Assembly: GCA_007124075.1 (NCBI GenBank)
Contig: SLFV01000355.1
Span: 1-13,757, forward strand
Reading direction: 5' to 3'
Source: Roseimaritima sp.
GTDB lineage: Bacteria > Planctomycetota > Planctomycetia > Pirellulales > Pirellulaceae
Length of the DNA: 13,757 bases
Within the stretch, counting starts at the first letter, position 1. The number at the start of each line of letters is the position of its first letter. A program made the position numbers and the translations under genes. The notes under the pieces were generated by a model, which saw only the letters and a program-made list of their open reading frames with translations, searched no databases and was not told where the DNA came from. Positions 6,856 to 13,757 of this stretch are shown piece after piece.

Positions 6856-8145
6856 ATGGTCCGATTTTTGCACACCGCCGATCTCCATCTAGACAGTCCG
6901 CTCCGAGGGTTGCAACGTTATGAGGGAGCCCCCACGGAACAGATTCGCTCGGCGCCTCGAAAAGCATTTCAGAATCTCGTTCAACTGGCATTGCGTGAAC
7001 AAGTGCAGTTGGTTGTAATCGCGGGCGACATTTATGATGGTGATTGGCAAGACCATAACACGGGGCTTTTCTTCGTCCGCCAGATCAGCCAATTGACCAA
7101 TGCGGGCGTCTACGTCATCGCCATCAACGGCAATCATGATGCCGCCCGTCAGATGACGCGGACGTTGCCCCTGCCACGCAATCCCGACGGTACGGAAATC
7201 ATGCTGTCTTGTGATTCCGCTGAGACCCGTTGTTTGGAGAACATCGGCGTCGCGATCCATGGACGATCGTTTGCCGATCGAGCCGAGGAAGAGAATTTGG
7301 TGACGCAGTATCCTGCCGCCGAGCCAGGTTTGTTCAATATCGGCGTGCTGCACACCAGCCTTACCGGAAGCGAGGGGCACAACACCTACGCACCTTGCAG
7401 GCCTATCGATCTGATGGATAAACAGTACCATTACTGGGCGCTGGGGCATATCCATCAGCGCGGCCAACACCACGATGCCGACGATCCCCTCGCGGCTCCC
7501 ATCTGGTTCTCCGGGAACATTCAGGGTCGGCACGTGCGCGAAACGGGTCCCAAGGGTTGCTTAATTGTAGATGTTGATGCGAAGTTCACCCCCCGAGTCC
7601 GCTTTGAACCGCTAGACGTGGTGCGTTGGCAGGTTGCCGAACTGGACGTTTCTGATCTTGATTCAATCGACGATATCCATCAGTGGTACGCCGATTGGTT
7701 GGACAAGAATCTCAACCAGGCAGCGTCTCGCCTGTTGGCTCACCGCATCAACCTCTTTGGTCGCAGCGTGCTCCATCAGCGTTTGCACCATGATCACGAG
7801 GCGCTACAACAGGGATTGCGCGCCAGAGCCATCGACCTAGGGCGGGGAAATGCATGGCTGGAAACGGTCAAACTGCGAACCAAGCCAGTGGTGGAACGTG
7901 ACAAAACTGAACTTCTGGGCCCGCTGGGATGCGTGGAACGGTTCTTCGAATCGGTTCACACTAACGAAACATTAGCGGAGATCAAGACGGAATTGGCAGC
8001 TTTGAATCAAAGGTTACCGGTGGAATTAATTGCTGATCCGATCGAGCCGATGCAATTGGATCAAGACCAGTTTTTGGCTGAACTCTTGGCCGAAAGCGAG
8101 GCGTTTTTGAAGTCGCAATTACTGATGCAGGAGCGACAAGAATGA
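6856..8145 (+). CDS. YhaO/SbcD-family DNA repair exonuclease (metallophosphoesterase)
   Basis: This 429-residue calcineurin-like phosphoesterase is of the Mre11/SbcD superfamily and is expected to be a Mn-dependent DNA nuclease. All metal-ligand motifs are present: HTADLHLD (Asp9, His11), GDIYD (Asp58), GNHD (Asn93, His94), VLHTS (His166) and GHIH (His198, His200). The N-terminal HTADLHLDSPLRGL matches the YhaO branch (HAADLHLDSPFKGL-like) better than E. coli SbcD. The C-terminal ~180 residues would be the cap and ATPase-docking region. The ATG at 6856 is the only sensible start because an in-frame TAG lies at 6844. Its ribosome binding site is poor (AGGG at 6845-6848). The gene overlaps the downstream ATPase gene by four bases (ATGA), which is the normal pairing for this two-subunit complex. 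The fused addBA genes upstream suggest a joint role in DNA-end repair. Confidence 0.9.
   Translation: MVRFLHTADLHLDSPLRGLQRYEGAPTEQIRSAPRKAFQNLVQLALREQVQLVVIAGDIYDGDWQDHNTGLFFVRQISQLTNAGVYVIAINGNHDAARQMTRTLPLPRNPDGTEIMLSCDSAETRCLENIGVAIHGRSFADRAEEENLVTQYPAAEPGLFNIGVLHTSLTGSEGHNTYAPCRPIDLMDKQYHYWALGHIHQRGQHHDADDPLAAPIWFSGNIQGRHVRETGPKGCLIVDVDAKFTPRVRFEPLDVVRWQVAELDVSDLDSIDDIHQWYADWLDKNLNQAASRLLAHRINLFGRSVLHQRLHHDHEALQQGLRARAIDLGRGNAWLETVKLRTKPVVERDKTELLGPLGCVERFFESVHTNETLAEIKTELAALNQRLPVELIADPIEPMQLDQDQFLAELLAESEAFLKSQLLMQERQE
8128..8145 (+). promoter_or_regulatory. RBS and ATGA overlap starting the YhaN-like gene
   Basis: CAGGAG (8128-8133) lies 8 nt before the ATG at 8142, inside the end of the yhaO-like gene. 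The ATG and the upstream TGA share two bases (ATGA, 8142-8145), indicating translational coupling of the two subunits. Confidence 0.7.
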
Positions 8146-11100
8146 GGTTTCTGAGGTTGGACCTCCTGGCGTACGGGGGCTTTGAAAATTGCTCGCTGGA
8201 TCTGTCCGCGGGACCACGGCAACTGCATGTCATTTACGGGCCCAACGAATCTGGAAAGTCAACGGCACTGCGAGCTATCACGGGGTTGCTGTTCGGAATC
8301 GAAAACCAGACGACCGATGATTATCGTTTTGGATACAAACGACTGCGGATCGGTGCCACCTTTGACCTGGGGGGACAAACATTGCGTTGCGTTCGTCGCA
8401 AGGGAATTTTGAACACACTGCGTGATGACCGCGACCAACCCATCGCCGAAGACCAATGGCAACAAATCCTGAAAGGCCTGAACTGTGAAACCTTCGAACA
8501 ACAATTTGGCTTAACGCACCAACGACTGGGGGAAGGTGGCAGGGCGATTGTCAAAGGACATGGCGATTTAGGGCAAATCTTATTCGCCGCCGGGGCAGGA
8601 TTGGAACGTTTGCGGGATATTCAAAACCATTTACACAGCCAACGCTCAGGGTTGTTTCTCACACGCGGGAATCGGCCGAAGATCAATCAACAACTCCTGG
8701 CACTGAAGACGCTGCGAGATAAGCGAGAGCACGCAACGATCCGTCCCGAAGATTACCTGCAACAGGTTCAGCAGCGTGACCAGTTGGATGCGGAAGTAAC
8801 GCGACGACGCGAACTAAAAGAACAGAAGTCGCGCAAGCGAGCGTTTCTGCAGCGCTGCATCAAAGCCGTGCCGTACCTGCAAAAACTTCAAGCATTGAAG
8901 CAGCAATTACAGGCCGTCAGCAACATACCACTGGTTGATAAGGACTTCCCGGTGCGTCGTCGCGACGCCGAACGCGAGCACCATGGTGCGGCGGGACGCT
9001 GTCAGGCATTGCAGAATCAAATCGACTGCCTGCTGCAGACCATCCAAGAGACTCCGCAGGTGACGTGGGATCCCCAACAGTTCCGCATCATTCGCCAGGT
9101 CGCGGAGGAACGTTCACGTTATCAGCAGGCCAAACAGGAGGTGAGGGATCTTTCGCGTTCGCAAGACGACTTGCATGCCAGAAGCCAACAAACGCTGAAG
9201 TTGCTGGAGATCGACGATTCGCAGCAAGCCTACCTGTCGTTCGAAATCCCGGCAAGGTTGCGTGGCGATCTGGATAAACTGTTGCGAGAATTCAACCGTG
9301 TGGAGCAATCGCTGGCTGAGGCTGAAGAGCAGTTGGAGCGGCAGTCCAAAAGACTTCTCGCCTGCGAAGAAAAATTAGCCAGCATCCCACCTGCGGAAGA
9401 GGATGGCCGGTTCAGCCAGTTACTGGAACGTATCGGCGCTCCCGAAGACCTTTGGCAGCAGATTGCCACCGCGCACCAGCGCGTGCGGACGCTTGAACGA
9501 GATGCGAAACGAATTTTGCAGCAACTTCCCGGATCGCAAGATTCGCTGACTTTAGAGCAAGCGTTGGCACTGGAGCCTCCTGCGGAGCCCCTGATTCAGA
9601 ATCTCGGTGACCAGTTACAGGCTGCGCTGAGGCATTCCGTTGAAATGGAGACACAGTTACGGGAAACCGTGACCCAACGGGAACAGGTGGCGTCGTCGCT
9701 GCGGTCGCTAAGGCAGGACCAGAATATTCCCAGTGAACAGGAATTGCTTAGTGCCCGTCTGAGTCGTGATCAACATCTTGAGCAATTGGCTCGGAAAAAT
9801 GACTTGACAATCAACGACTGGTTGCAGCTAGGTACCTGGATCGCACAAGCCGACAACCTAGTGGATCGCCTCCGTCGCGAAGCCGATTTGGTTGCGCAGC
9901 GTTCCGCCGCCGAACAGCAACACAGCGTGCTGGAAGTCAGGCAGGAAAGGTTGCAGGAACAATGCCAACAGGCAAGCACGAACGTGGAGATGTTTCAGCG
10001 GCGGTGGGATAATCTGTGGCAAACGGCGGGAATTCAACCGGATTCGCCGGAGGTCATGCAGGCCTGGCTGCACCGCTTTCAGGCTTTACAACAACTGCGT
10101 GAGCAGCTTTGGGATGCCCGAGACGACTTGATTGCTAAACAGCATCGTCTAAGCGACCATTGTCAGGATCTGCGTGAGGCATTGCGGATTGAAGCATCTG
10201 CCAGCCCGGGGGAGCCCGCGATGAATCGCAAGGAATTTTTGCGTCTGTACGATCACGCGAAAACCGAACGCGAGCGGTTGCGGGAGCACGCCAGGGCACA
10301 TGCTCAACAGCAGGCCAAGCTGCAATCCCTGCGGGAGACGACGCATGAGGCGAAAGAAAATCGCGCAAAAGCCAGTCGTGCGTTCGCCCGCTGGAATGAA
10401 AAATGGCAGCAATTGAGGTCGCAAGTCCCATTACAGGAGGGCTTGCAGCCCGACGCGGTGCAACAGTTTGTACGGCATTTGGACCAACTGCACGACCTTC
10501 ATCAGCAGATGCGGGAACGAGAGAACACCATCCAGGCCAAACAGGCGGTTGTGCAGCGTTTCGAGCATGAAATCGGCCTACTGCGGCAGCAGTTTGAAAT
10601 CGGTAGTGATGATCAGACGCCGGAACAAATTATCGGCCAACTTGTCCGTCTTGCGGACCAGCAGCAAGCATTCGCGACGGAGCAGCAGGGACGACAGCAG
10701 CGTTTGGAGCGATTGCGTCACGATTTAATCAACGAGCGGGAGGCTCAGCGAGAAGCCTACGAAGTTCTGCGGGGCTTGTGTCGCGAACTGAACTGCGAGT
10801 GTCACGAACAACTTCCGGAACTGGAGCGGAAGTCGCAGTTGCGTCGCGAGCTGAGCAATCAAGTTGCAACGCTGCAAACGCAGATGGAGGACCTAGCTGA
10901 AACGATGCCCTTAGCTGAGTTTGTACAGGTCGTCGAAACGCTTGACCCGGATTCGGTACGGATGCAGGTGGAGCAGCTTACGGCGGAAATAGAATCCCAC
11001 GATCATTGGGTTACGGAGAACTTGCAACATCTGGGACAGTTGAAAACGGCCGTCCGGCAGATCGATGGTGGCGACCGAGCTGCTATTTTGCAGCAGCAGA

Positions 11101-11639
11101 TTTACGATCAGCTTGCTCAATTGCGTGACCATGCGTTGCAATACACAAAAATTCGCATCGCAGAAATCGCGTTGACCAAAGCGATTGAGCAATATCGCCA
11201 GCAGAACCAGGACCCACTATTGGTGGAAGCAGGGAAGATCTTTTCCAGGCTGACCTTGGGAGCCTACTCCGGATTACGTGCTGAATGTGGGGAAAATAGC
11301 AAAGACAAGGTCGTTCTCTATGGTTTGCGTGACCAGGAGCAGGTCGATGTGAAAACAATGAGCGATGGCGCGGCCGACGCACTGTTTTTCTCGTTACGCC
11401 TAGCAAGCCTGAAGAATCATCTGCGACAAACCGGCCCCTTTCCGCTCATTGCGGATGATATCTTGATTCAGCTTGACGACGATCGTGCGGCGGCGGCGTT
11501 GGAGGTTCTTTCGGAACTTAGCCAAGATACGCAAGTCATCATGTTTACCCATCACCAACATTTGCTGGAGGTCGCCAAAGAACGGTTACCATCAGGCTAT
11601 TACCACCCGCATTTTTTGGACGTCCCCGGAAAAGGGTGA
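8142..11639 (+). CDS. YhaN/SbcC-like coiled-coil AAA ATPase (SMC-like partner of YhaO)
   Basis: This 1,165-residue protein has the Rad50/SbcC architecture: an N-terminal half ATPase, a long coiled coil and a C-terminal half ATPase. The P-loop is GPNESGKST (33-41, Lys39). Residues 180 to about 1000 are rich in Gln, Glu, Arg and Leu with heptad-like spacing, consistent with antiparallel coiled coils. The C-terminal half has the signature motif MSDGAADALFFSLRLA (from residue 1073), Walker B PLIADDILIQLDDDR (Asp1105, Asp1106) and the H-loop MFTHH (His1137/1138). The DD in Walker B is, as I recall, usual for the YhaN branch. The N-terminus (LLAYGGFENCSLDL) also fits YhaN. No CxxC zinc hook occurs in the coiled coil. 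The nearest candidates (NCECH, GRCQ) have the wrong spacing, so arm joining must differ from Rad50. It should hydrolyse ATP to open or close access of its YhaO partner to DNA ends. Confidence 0.9.
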   Translation: MRFLRLDLLAYGGFENCSLDLSAGPRQLHVIYGPNESGKSTALRAITGLLFGIENQTTDDYRFGYKRLRIGATFDLGGQTLRCVRRKGILNTLRDDRDQPIAEDQWQQILKGLNCETFEQQFGLTHQRLGEGGRAIVKGHGDLGQILFAAGAGLERLRDIQNHLHSQRSGLFLTRGNRPKINQQLLALKTLRDKREHATIRPEDYLQQVQQRDQLDAEVTRRRELKEQKSRKRAFLQRCIKAVPYLQKLQALKQQLQAVSNIPLVDKDFPVRRRDAEREHHGAAGRCQALQNQIDCLLQTIQETPQVTWDPQQFRIIRQVAEERSRYQQAKQEVRDLSRSQDDLHARSQQTLKLLEIDDSQQAYLSFEIPARLRGDLDKLLREFNRVEQSLAEAEEQLERQSKRLLACEEKLASIPPAEEDGRFSQLLERIGAPEDLWQQIATAHQRVRTLERDAKRILQQLPGSQDSLTLEQALALEPPAEPLIQNLGDQLQAALRHSVEMETQLRETVTQREQVASSLRSLRQDQNIPSEQELLSARLSRDQHLEQLARKNDLTINDWLQLGTWIAQADNLVDRLRREADLVAQRSAAEQQHSVLEVRQERLQEQCQQASTNVEMFQRRWDNLWQTAGIQPDSPEVMQAWLHRFQALQQLREQLWDARDDLIAKQHRLSDHCQDLREALRIEASASPGEPAMNRKEFLRLYDHAKTERERLREHARAHAQQQAKLQSLRETTHEAKENRAKASRAFARWNEKWQQLRSQVPLQEGLQPDAVQQFVRHLDQLHDLHQQMRERENTIQAKQAVVQRFEHEIGLLRQQFEIGSDDQTPEQIIGQLVRLADQQQAFATEQQGRQQRLERLRHDLINEREAQREAYEVLRGLCRELNCECHEQLPELERKSQLRRELSNQVATLQTQMEDLAETMPLAEFVQVVETLDPDSVRMQVEQLTAEIESHDHWVTENLQHLGQLKTAVRQIDGGDRAAILQQQIYDQLAQLRDHALQYTKIRIAEIALTKAIEQYRQQNQDPLLVEAGKIFSRLTLGAYSGLRAECGENSKDKVVLYGLRDQEQVDVKTMSDGAADALFFSLRLASLKNHLRQTGPFPLIADDILIQLDDDRAAAALEVLSELSQDTQVIMFTHHQHLLEVAKERLPSGYYHPHFLDVPGKG

Positions 11640-11694
11640 TGCCAACCAAACAGTGCGACATCACAAGCCGAAGCCCCCTGCCGATCCCGCTCAC

Positions 11695-11736
11695 GTCTGT
11701 CCCCGCTGCGCGCATGCGTGGTGGTGGGGGCCAGAC
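11695..11736 (+). other. Long imperfect GC-rich hairpin downstream of the yhaN-like gene
   Basis: GTCTG (11695-11699) pairs with CAGAC (11732-11736). CCCC (11701-11704) pairs with the G-run at 11726-11730. The apex contains the palindrome CGCATGCG. It lies 56 nt past the yhaN-like stop. It could mark the 3' end of the operon transcript by Rho-dependent termination or nuclease protection, or be part of a dispersed intergenic element. There is no U-tract. Confidence 0.4.
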
Positions 11737-11750
11737 AAGACGGACGGTTA

Positions 11751-11778
11751 TTGATATCGCATTGCTAGCCCAGATTAT
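11751..11778 (+). promoter_or_regulatory. Possible sigma70-like promoter for the secretin gene
   Basis: TTGATA (11751-11756, 5 of 6 matches to consensus) is followed after 16 nt by GATTAT (11773-11778, 4 of 6). Transcription would start near 11785 and leave a leader of about 170 nt before the ATG at 11956. Planctomycete promoter consensus is poorly known, so this is tentative. Confidence 0.3.
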
Positions 11779-11955
11779 TTACAACCCGCAACGTTTACTT
11801 GTAAATCGGAGTACAAAACAACCTTGCTTCTCGTAGGCGGGTCGCGGTATACAGCAGGTCAAGATCCTTTCCAGGGATTGGGGCAATGATCTTTCCGGAA
11901 CAACACGACTCCATTGACGCTGCTGGGGCAGGTAGTTTGTCGAATCCAGGTCACG

Positions 11956-13479
11956 ATGATCGCCCGCAAAAGCCGCCGTATTCAATCCCACCGACGTTCT
12001 GTACTGGGATCGCTTGCATTTCTGTGCGTGGGGCTGGGATGTCGCATCGACGATCAGATTGACCGACGTTCCATCACCGATTTGTATCGTGAGGCAATGG
12101 TTATACAAACACTCCGCAGTGCTCAAGCCGAAGCAATTGTGGAGGATCGTAGCATCGATGGCCCCTACACGGTTCCGCCCGAAGAATTTTTTCAGCCTGC
12201 TGATGGTTTTGGCGAAGAGGGTGTGTTCGCTGGAAGCATTCCCGATTTCGTGGGTGGATTGCCAAAGATTTCTAACCCGAACGATTCAGGAACGGATGCC
12301 CCGGGTGACCATGCCAAGATAAGTGAAGTTTTCGACCAAACCGATATTCGCGATGCCTTGCAGATGCTAGCCGCCTACACGGATGTTTCGGTAGTCATTG
12401 ACGATTCGATCGGCGGCTTGGTGACGGCGCGAATCGACGGCGAATCGTTTGACGTTGCCCTGCAGAAAATCCTCCTTCCCTTGGGTCTGGAATATGTCAA
12501 ACGTGGCAAGGAATACATCATCGCGCCGCCAGACCCGAATTCGCCCCTCTTTTACAAAATCGCTCACCGCACAACTTTCCGACCCGCGCATCATAACATT
12601 CAGTCATTGACGGAGATCCTGCCGCGACGACTGCAGCAATTTGTGGAAACCTCTGCGGAGCGCAATCTGGCCGTCATCGAAGCCCCAATGCGATTGTCCG
12701 ATGAGATTATCGCACGGCTTGCGGAACTGGATCAGCCCATTCCTCAGGTAGAACTGGAGGCGATCGTTTGCGTCGCCTCTCCTGATTCGTCGTTTCGATT
12801 CGGGCTGGATTGGGGGCACGTCGTTGGCGTGGATGATATCCAGTCGCTGCGAATTGGCATGACAGGTTTGGCGACGGCGGGCTCAATCAGCGGGCACGGC
12901 ATAAAGAATATCTTCTCCGACTTTGCGGTTACCAGCGCCTTTATGCGTCTACTTGCACAAGAAGGTTACGTCACAATCCGGGCCGCACCGCGAGTCACGA
13001 CCAAGGACGGTCAGAAGGCACAAATTTCGCTTAATCGTGAAACTTTTTTTAACCTGCAACCGGATGCTTCCAATGTCTTCTTTCGCCAAGACGTGCAAAA
13101 AGTCGAAGCAGGAATTTCTTTGGAGATCATTCCCCGCGTCCACGGGGATATGGTCGCGGTAGAGATTGCCAAAGCGGAAGTCAGCGAGGATATCCGAAAC
13201 GGAGATGCAGGATCCAGTCCTGGTGGCAATGGTTTTCCCATCATCAACCGGCGCGTGGTTTCAACAAGTGTCCAAGTCAGAGACGGCCACACAATCGTCA
13301 TAGGTGGATTAGTGCAACGACAAACAGTGGATCGTATCAGTCGCGTCCCCGGCATAAGCAGCATACCGAAATTGGGAAAGCTATTTCAGATTGTGGAGAA
13401 AGTTGAACAGGATGTTGAAGTGGCCATTTTCATTTCGCCTCGAATCGTAGCAGAGGTGGAAGGATCGATCGTTAAGTAA
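11956..13479 (+). CDS. Short secretin (type II/III secretion or pilus outer-membrane channel family)
   Basis: This 507-residue protein belongs to the secretin family, whose members form multimeric outer-membrane gates. The leader has basic residues 4-14, a hydrophobic stretch (SVLGSLAFLCVGLGC) and Cys29, so it is probably a lipoprotein, although -3 is Gly rather than Leu. Residues 123-190 form an STN/N0-like domain (FDQTDIRDALQMLAAYTDVS onward). Roughly 198-262 is a single N1-like ring domain. Residues of about 265-500 are the secretin domain, with IRAAPRVTTKDGQKA, VPGISSIPKLGKLF (464-477, the family's VPxLxxIPxLGxLF element) and AIFISPRI near the end. It is smaller than GspD, with fewer N-domains, and closer in layout to PilQ or pilotin-free types. 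The start is the ATG at 11956 because it gives a proper leader. A TTG at 11914 would add 14 residues in front. No secretion ATPase or pseudopilin gene is visible here, so the system it serves is unknown. Confidence 0.85.
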   Translation: MIARKSRRIQSHRRSVLGSLAFLCVGLGCRIDDQIDRRSITDLYREAMVIQTLRSAQAEAIVEDRSIDGPYTVPPEEFFQPADGFGEEGVFAGSIPDFVGGLPKISNPNDSGTDAPGDHAKISEVFDQTDIRDALQMLAAYTDVSVVIDDSIGGLVTARIDGESFDVALQKILLPLGLEYVKRGKEYIIAPPDPNSPLFYKIAHRTTFRPAHHNIQSLTEILPRRLQQFVETSAERNLAVIEAPMRLSDEIIARLAELDQPIPQVELEAIVCVASPDSSFRFGLDWGHVVGVDDIQSLRIGMTGLATAGSISGHGIKNIFSDFAVTSAFMRLLAQEGYVTIRAAPRVTTKDGQKAQISLNRETFFNLQPDASNVFFRQDVQKVEAGISLEIIPRVHGDMVAVEIAKAEVSEDIRNGDAGSSPGGNGFPIINRRVVSTSVQVRDGHTIVIGGLVQRQTVDRISRVPGISSIPKLGKLFQIVEKVEQDVEVAIFISPRIVAEVEGSIVK

Positions 13480-13516
13480 TCCAGGCTGCCCCGCCGGGTG
13501 CAATCCACTACTTGTC

Positions 13517-13524
13517 AAGAGGTG
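13517..13524 (+). promoter_or_regulatory. Ribosome binding site of the exported-protein gene
   Basis: AAGAGGTG is close to the full anti-Shine-Dalgarno complement. It lies just ahead of the ATG at 13527 and also within reach of a second in-frame ATG at 13533. The two starts differ by two residues, and either leaves the signal peptide intact. Confidence 0.55.
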
Positions 13525-13526
13525 TC

Positions 13527-13757
13527 ATGCAAATGGAACGTTTATCCCTCTGGTCTGTCGCTGCTGGATCGGCGATTTTGCTATCGAATCCTTCGCTTGC
13601 TCAATCCAATAATCGCGAGGGCGAAACCGAGCGTTCCACGATTTCAGTGCGGCAAGTCTTTGATCCTGTTTTTCGCATCGAGCCATTGACGCAACAGATC
13701 AGCGGCCGCGGTGGTCAGGTCATTCCTTTCGCGTTCAAGATCGAATCTGCACAGCGA
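13527..13757 (+). CDS. Secreted protein of unknown function, N-terminal part (runs off right edge)
   Basis: Seventy-seven open codons reach the window end without a stop. The N-terminus is a Sec signal peptide: MQMERLSLWSVAAG, a hydrophobic core AILLS, and a likely signal peptidase I site after NPSLA, before Gln26. The mature part begins with a polar linker (SNNREGETERS) followed by FRIEPLTQQISGRGGQVIPF, which has the alternating pattern of a beta-sandwich edge and is vaguely like pilus-chaperone or Ig-like domains. I do not recognise the family. It follows the secretin gene by 47 nt on the same strand with its own ribosome binding site and no visible promoter, so the two probably form an operon. 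It may be a periplasmic partner of the secretin channel. Confidence 0.75.
   Translation, partial: MQMERLSLWSVAAGSAILLSNPSLAQSNNREGETERSTISVRQVFDPVFRIEPLTQQISGRGGQVIPFAFKIESAQR

Larger units (their letters stand above)
11640..11955. other. Intergenic region between the yhaN-like gene and the secretin (316 nt)
   Basis: I see no credible gene. It contains a long imperfect hairpin (11695-11736), a possible sigma70-like promoter (11751-11778), a short TTTAC-TT-GTAAA palindrome near 11795-11806 and two copies of a GATCyTTTCC-like word near 11870-11895. No T-run follows any hairpin, so an intrinsic terminator for the upstream operon is not evident. Open frames that extend into this region from the end of the yhaN-like gene read as low-complexity and lack ribosome binding sites. 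Confidence 0.5.

Noticed and set aside
6707..6892. 61-aa ORF between the addA-like and yhaO-like genes
   Set aside because: It overlaps the yhaO-like start, has no ribosome binding site and has unremarkable composition.
11451..11456. DD instead of DE in Walker B of the YhaN-like ATPase, as a possible inactivating change
   Set aside because: From memory the YhaN branch commonly has DD here, and the signature and H-loop motifs are intact.
11473..11754. Frame-shifted extension of the yhaN-like gene reading CPRCAHAWWW, resembling a zinc-ribbon tail
   Set aside because: The yhaN-like frame is complete to its H-loop and C-terminus. The C-P-R-C arises over the 11695-11736 hairpin, and no slippery site is visible.
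11636..11836. 66-aa ORF overlapping the yhaN-like stop
   Set aside because: Low-complexity, no motif and no clear ribosome binding site. More likely intergenic.
11870..11900. Two GATCyTTTCC-like words and an AAGATC/GATCTT dyad upstream of the secretin
   Set aside because: Short, imperfect and AT/GC-balanced. Too likely by chance to call a regulatory site.
11914..11955. TTG start adding 14 residues to the secretin
   Set aside because: It would put a non-leader segment before the basic and hydrophobic signal region. ATG 11956 gives a normal leader.
11779..12126. 115-aa minus-strand ORF at the secretin start
   Set aside because: It is antisense to the secretin leader, with no family resemblance and no ribosome binding site.
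1..13757. CRISPR arrays, tRNA/rRNA genes, insertion sequences, phage or toxin-antitoxin genes
   Set aside because: I looked on both strands and saw no spaced repeats, cloverleaf, transposase or integrase motifs.

Overview
This window most likely comes from a planctomycete, probably of the Pirellulaceae (Rhodopirellula/Blastopirellula type). That is an inference from protein style (an AddB-like protein with no P-loop, a YhaN-type ATPase, short lipoprotein-like secretins) and a moderately GC-rich composition judged by eye. No rRNA or other taxonomic marker is present, so the placement is unproven.

Layout. 1-658 (minus strand) is the start of a TPR lipoprotein that runs off the left edge. 659-1004 is a divergent intergenic region with several dyad and tandem-repeat elements that look like regulatory sites. 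1005-11639 (plus strand) is a compact four-gene DNA-end-processing cluster: an AddB-like nuclease, an AddA-like UvrD-family helicase, a YhaO/SbcD-type metallophosphoesterase nuclease and a YhaN/SbcC-type coiled-coil ATPase. The first pair overlap by one base (TGATG). The second pair overlap by four bases (ATGA). A 158-nt gap holding a GC-rich stem-loop separates the pairs. 11640-11955 is non-coding, with a long imperfect hairpin and a possible promoter. 11956-13479 is a short secretin with a lipoprotein-like leader. 13527 to the right edge is the start of a Sec-exported protein of unknown function, probably in the same operon as the secretin.

How the genes work together. AddAB-type complexes unwind and degrade double-strand DNA ends before RecA loading. 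YhaO/YhaN pairs are Mre11/Rad50-like nuclease-ATPase complexes. Finding both in one run of genes suggests a shared DNA-end repair or end-surveillance module. Two features make it more than routine. The AddA-like subunit ends soon after helicase motif VI and has no C-terminal nuclease domain. The AddB-like subunit keeps its nuclease motifs but only two of the four cysteines expected for the AddB iron-sulfur staple. The inferred complex is therefore a single-nuclease AddAB variant with an altered or absent iron-sulfur cluster, co-encoded with an SMC-like nuclease. I see no mobile element, CRISPR array, tRNA or rRNA.
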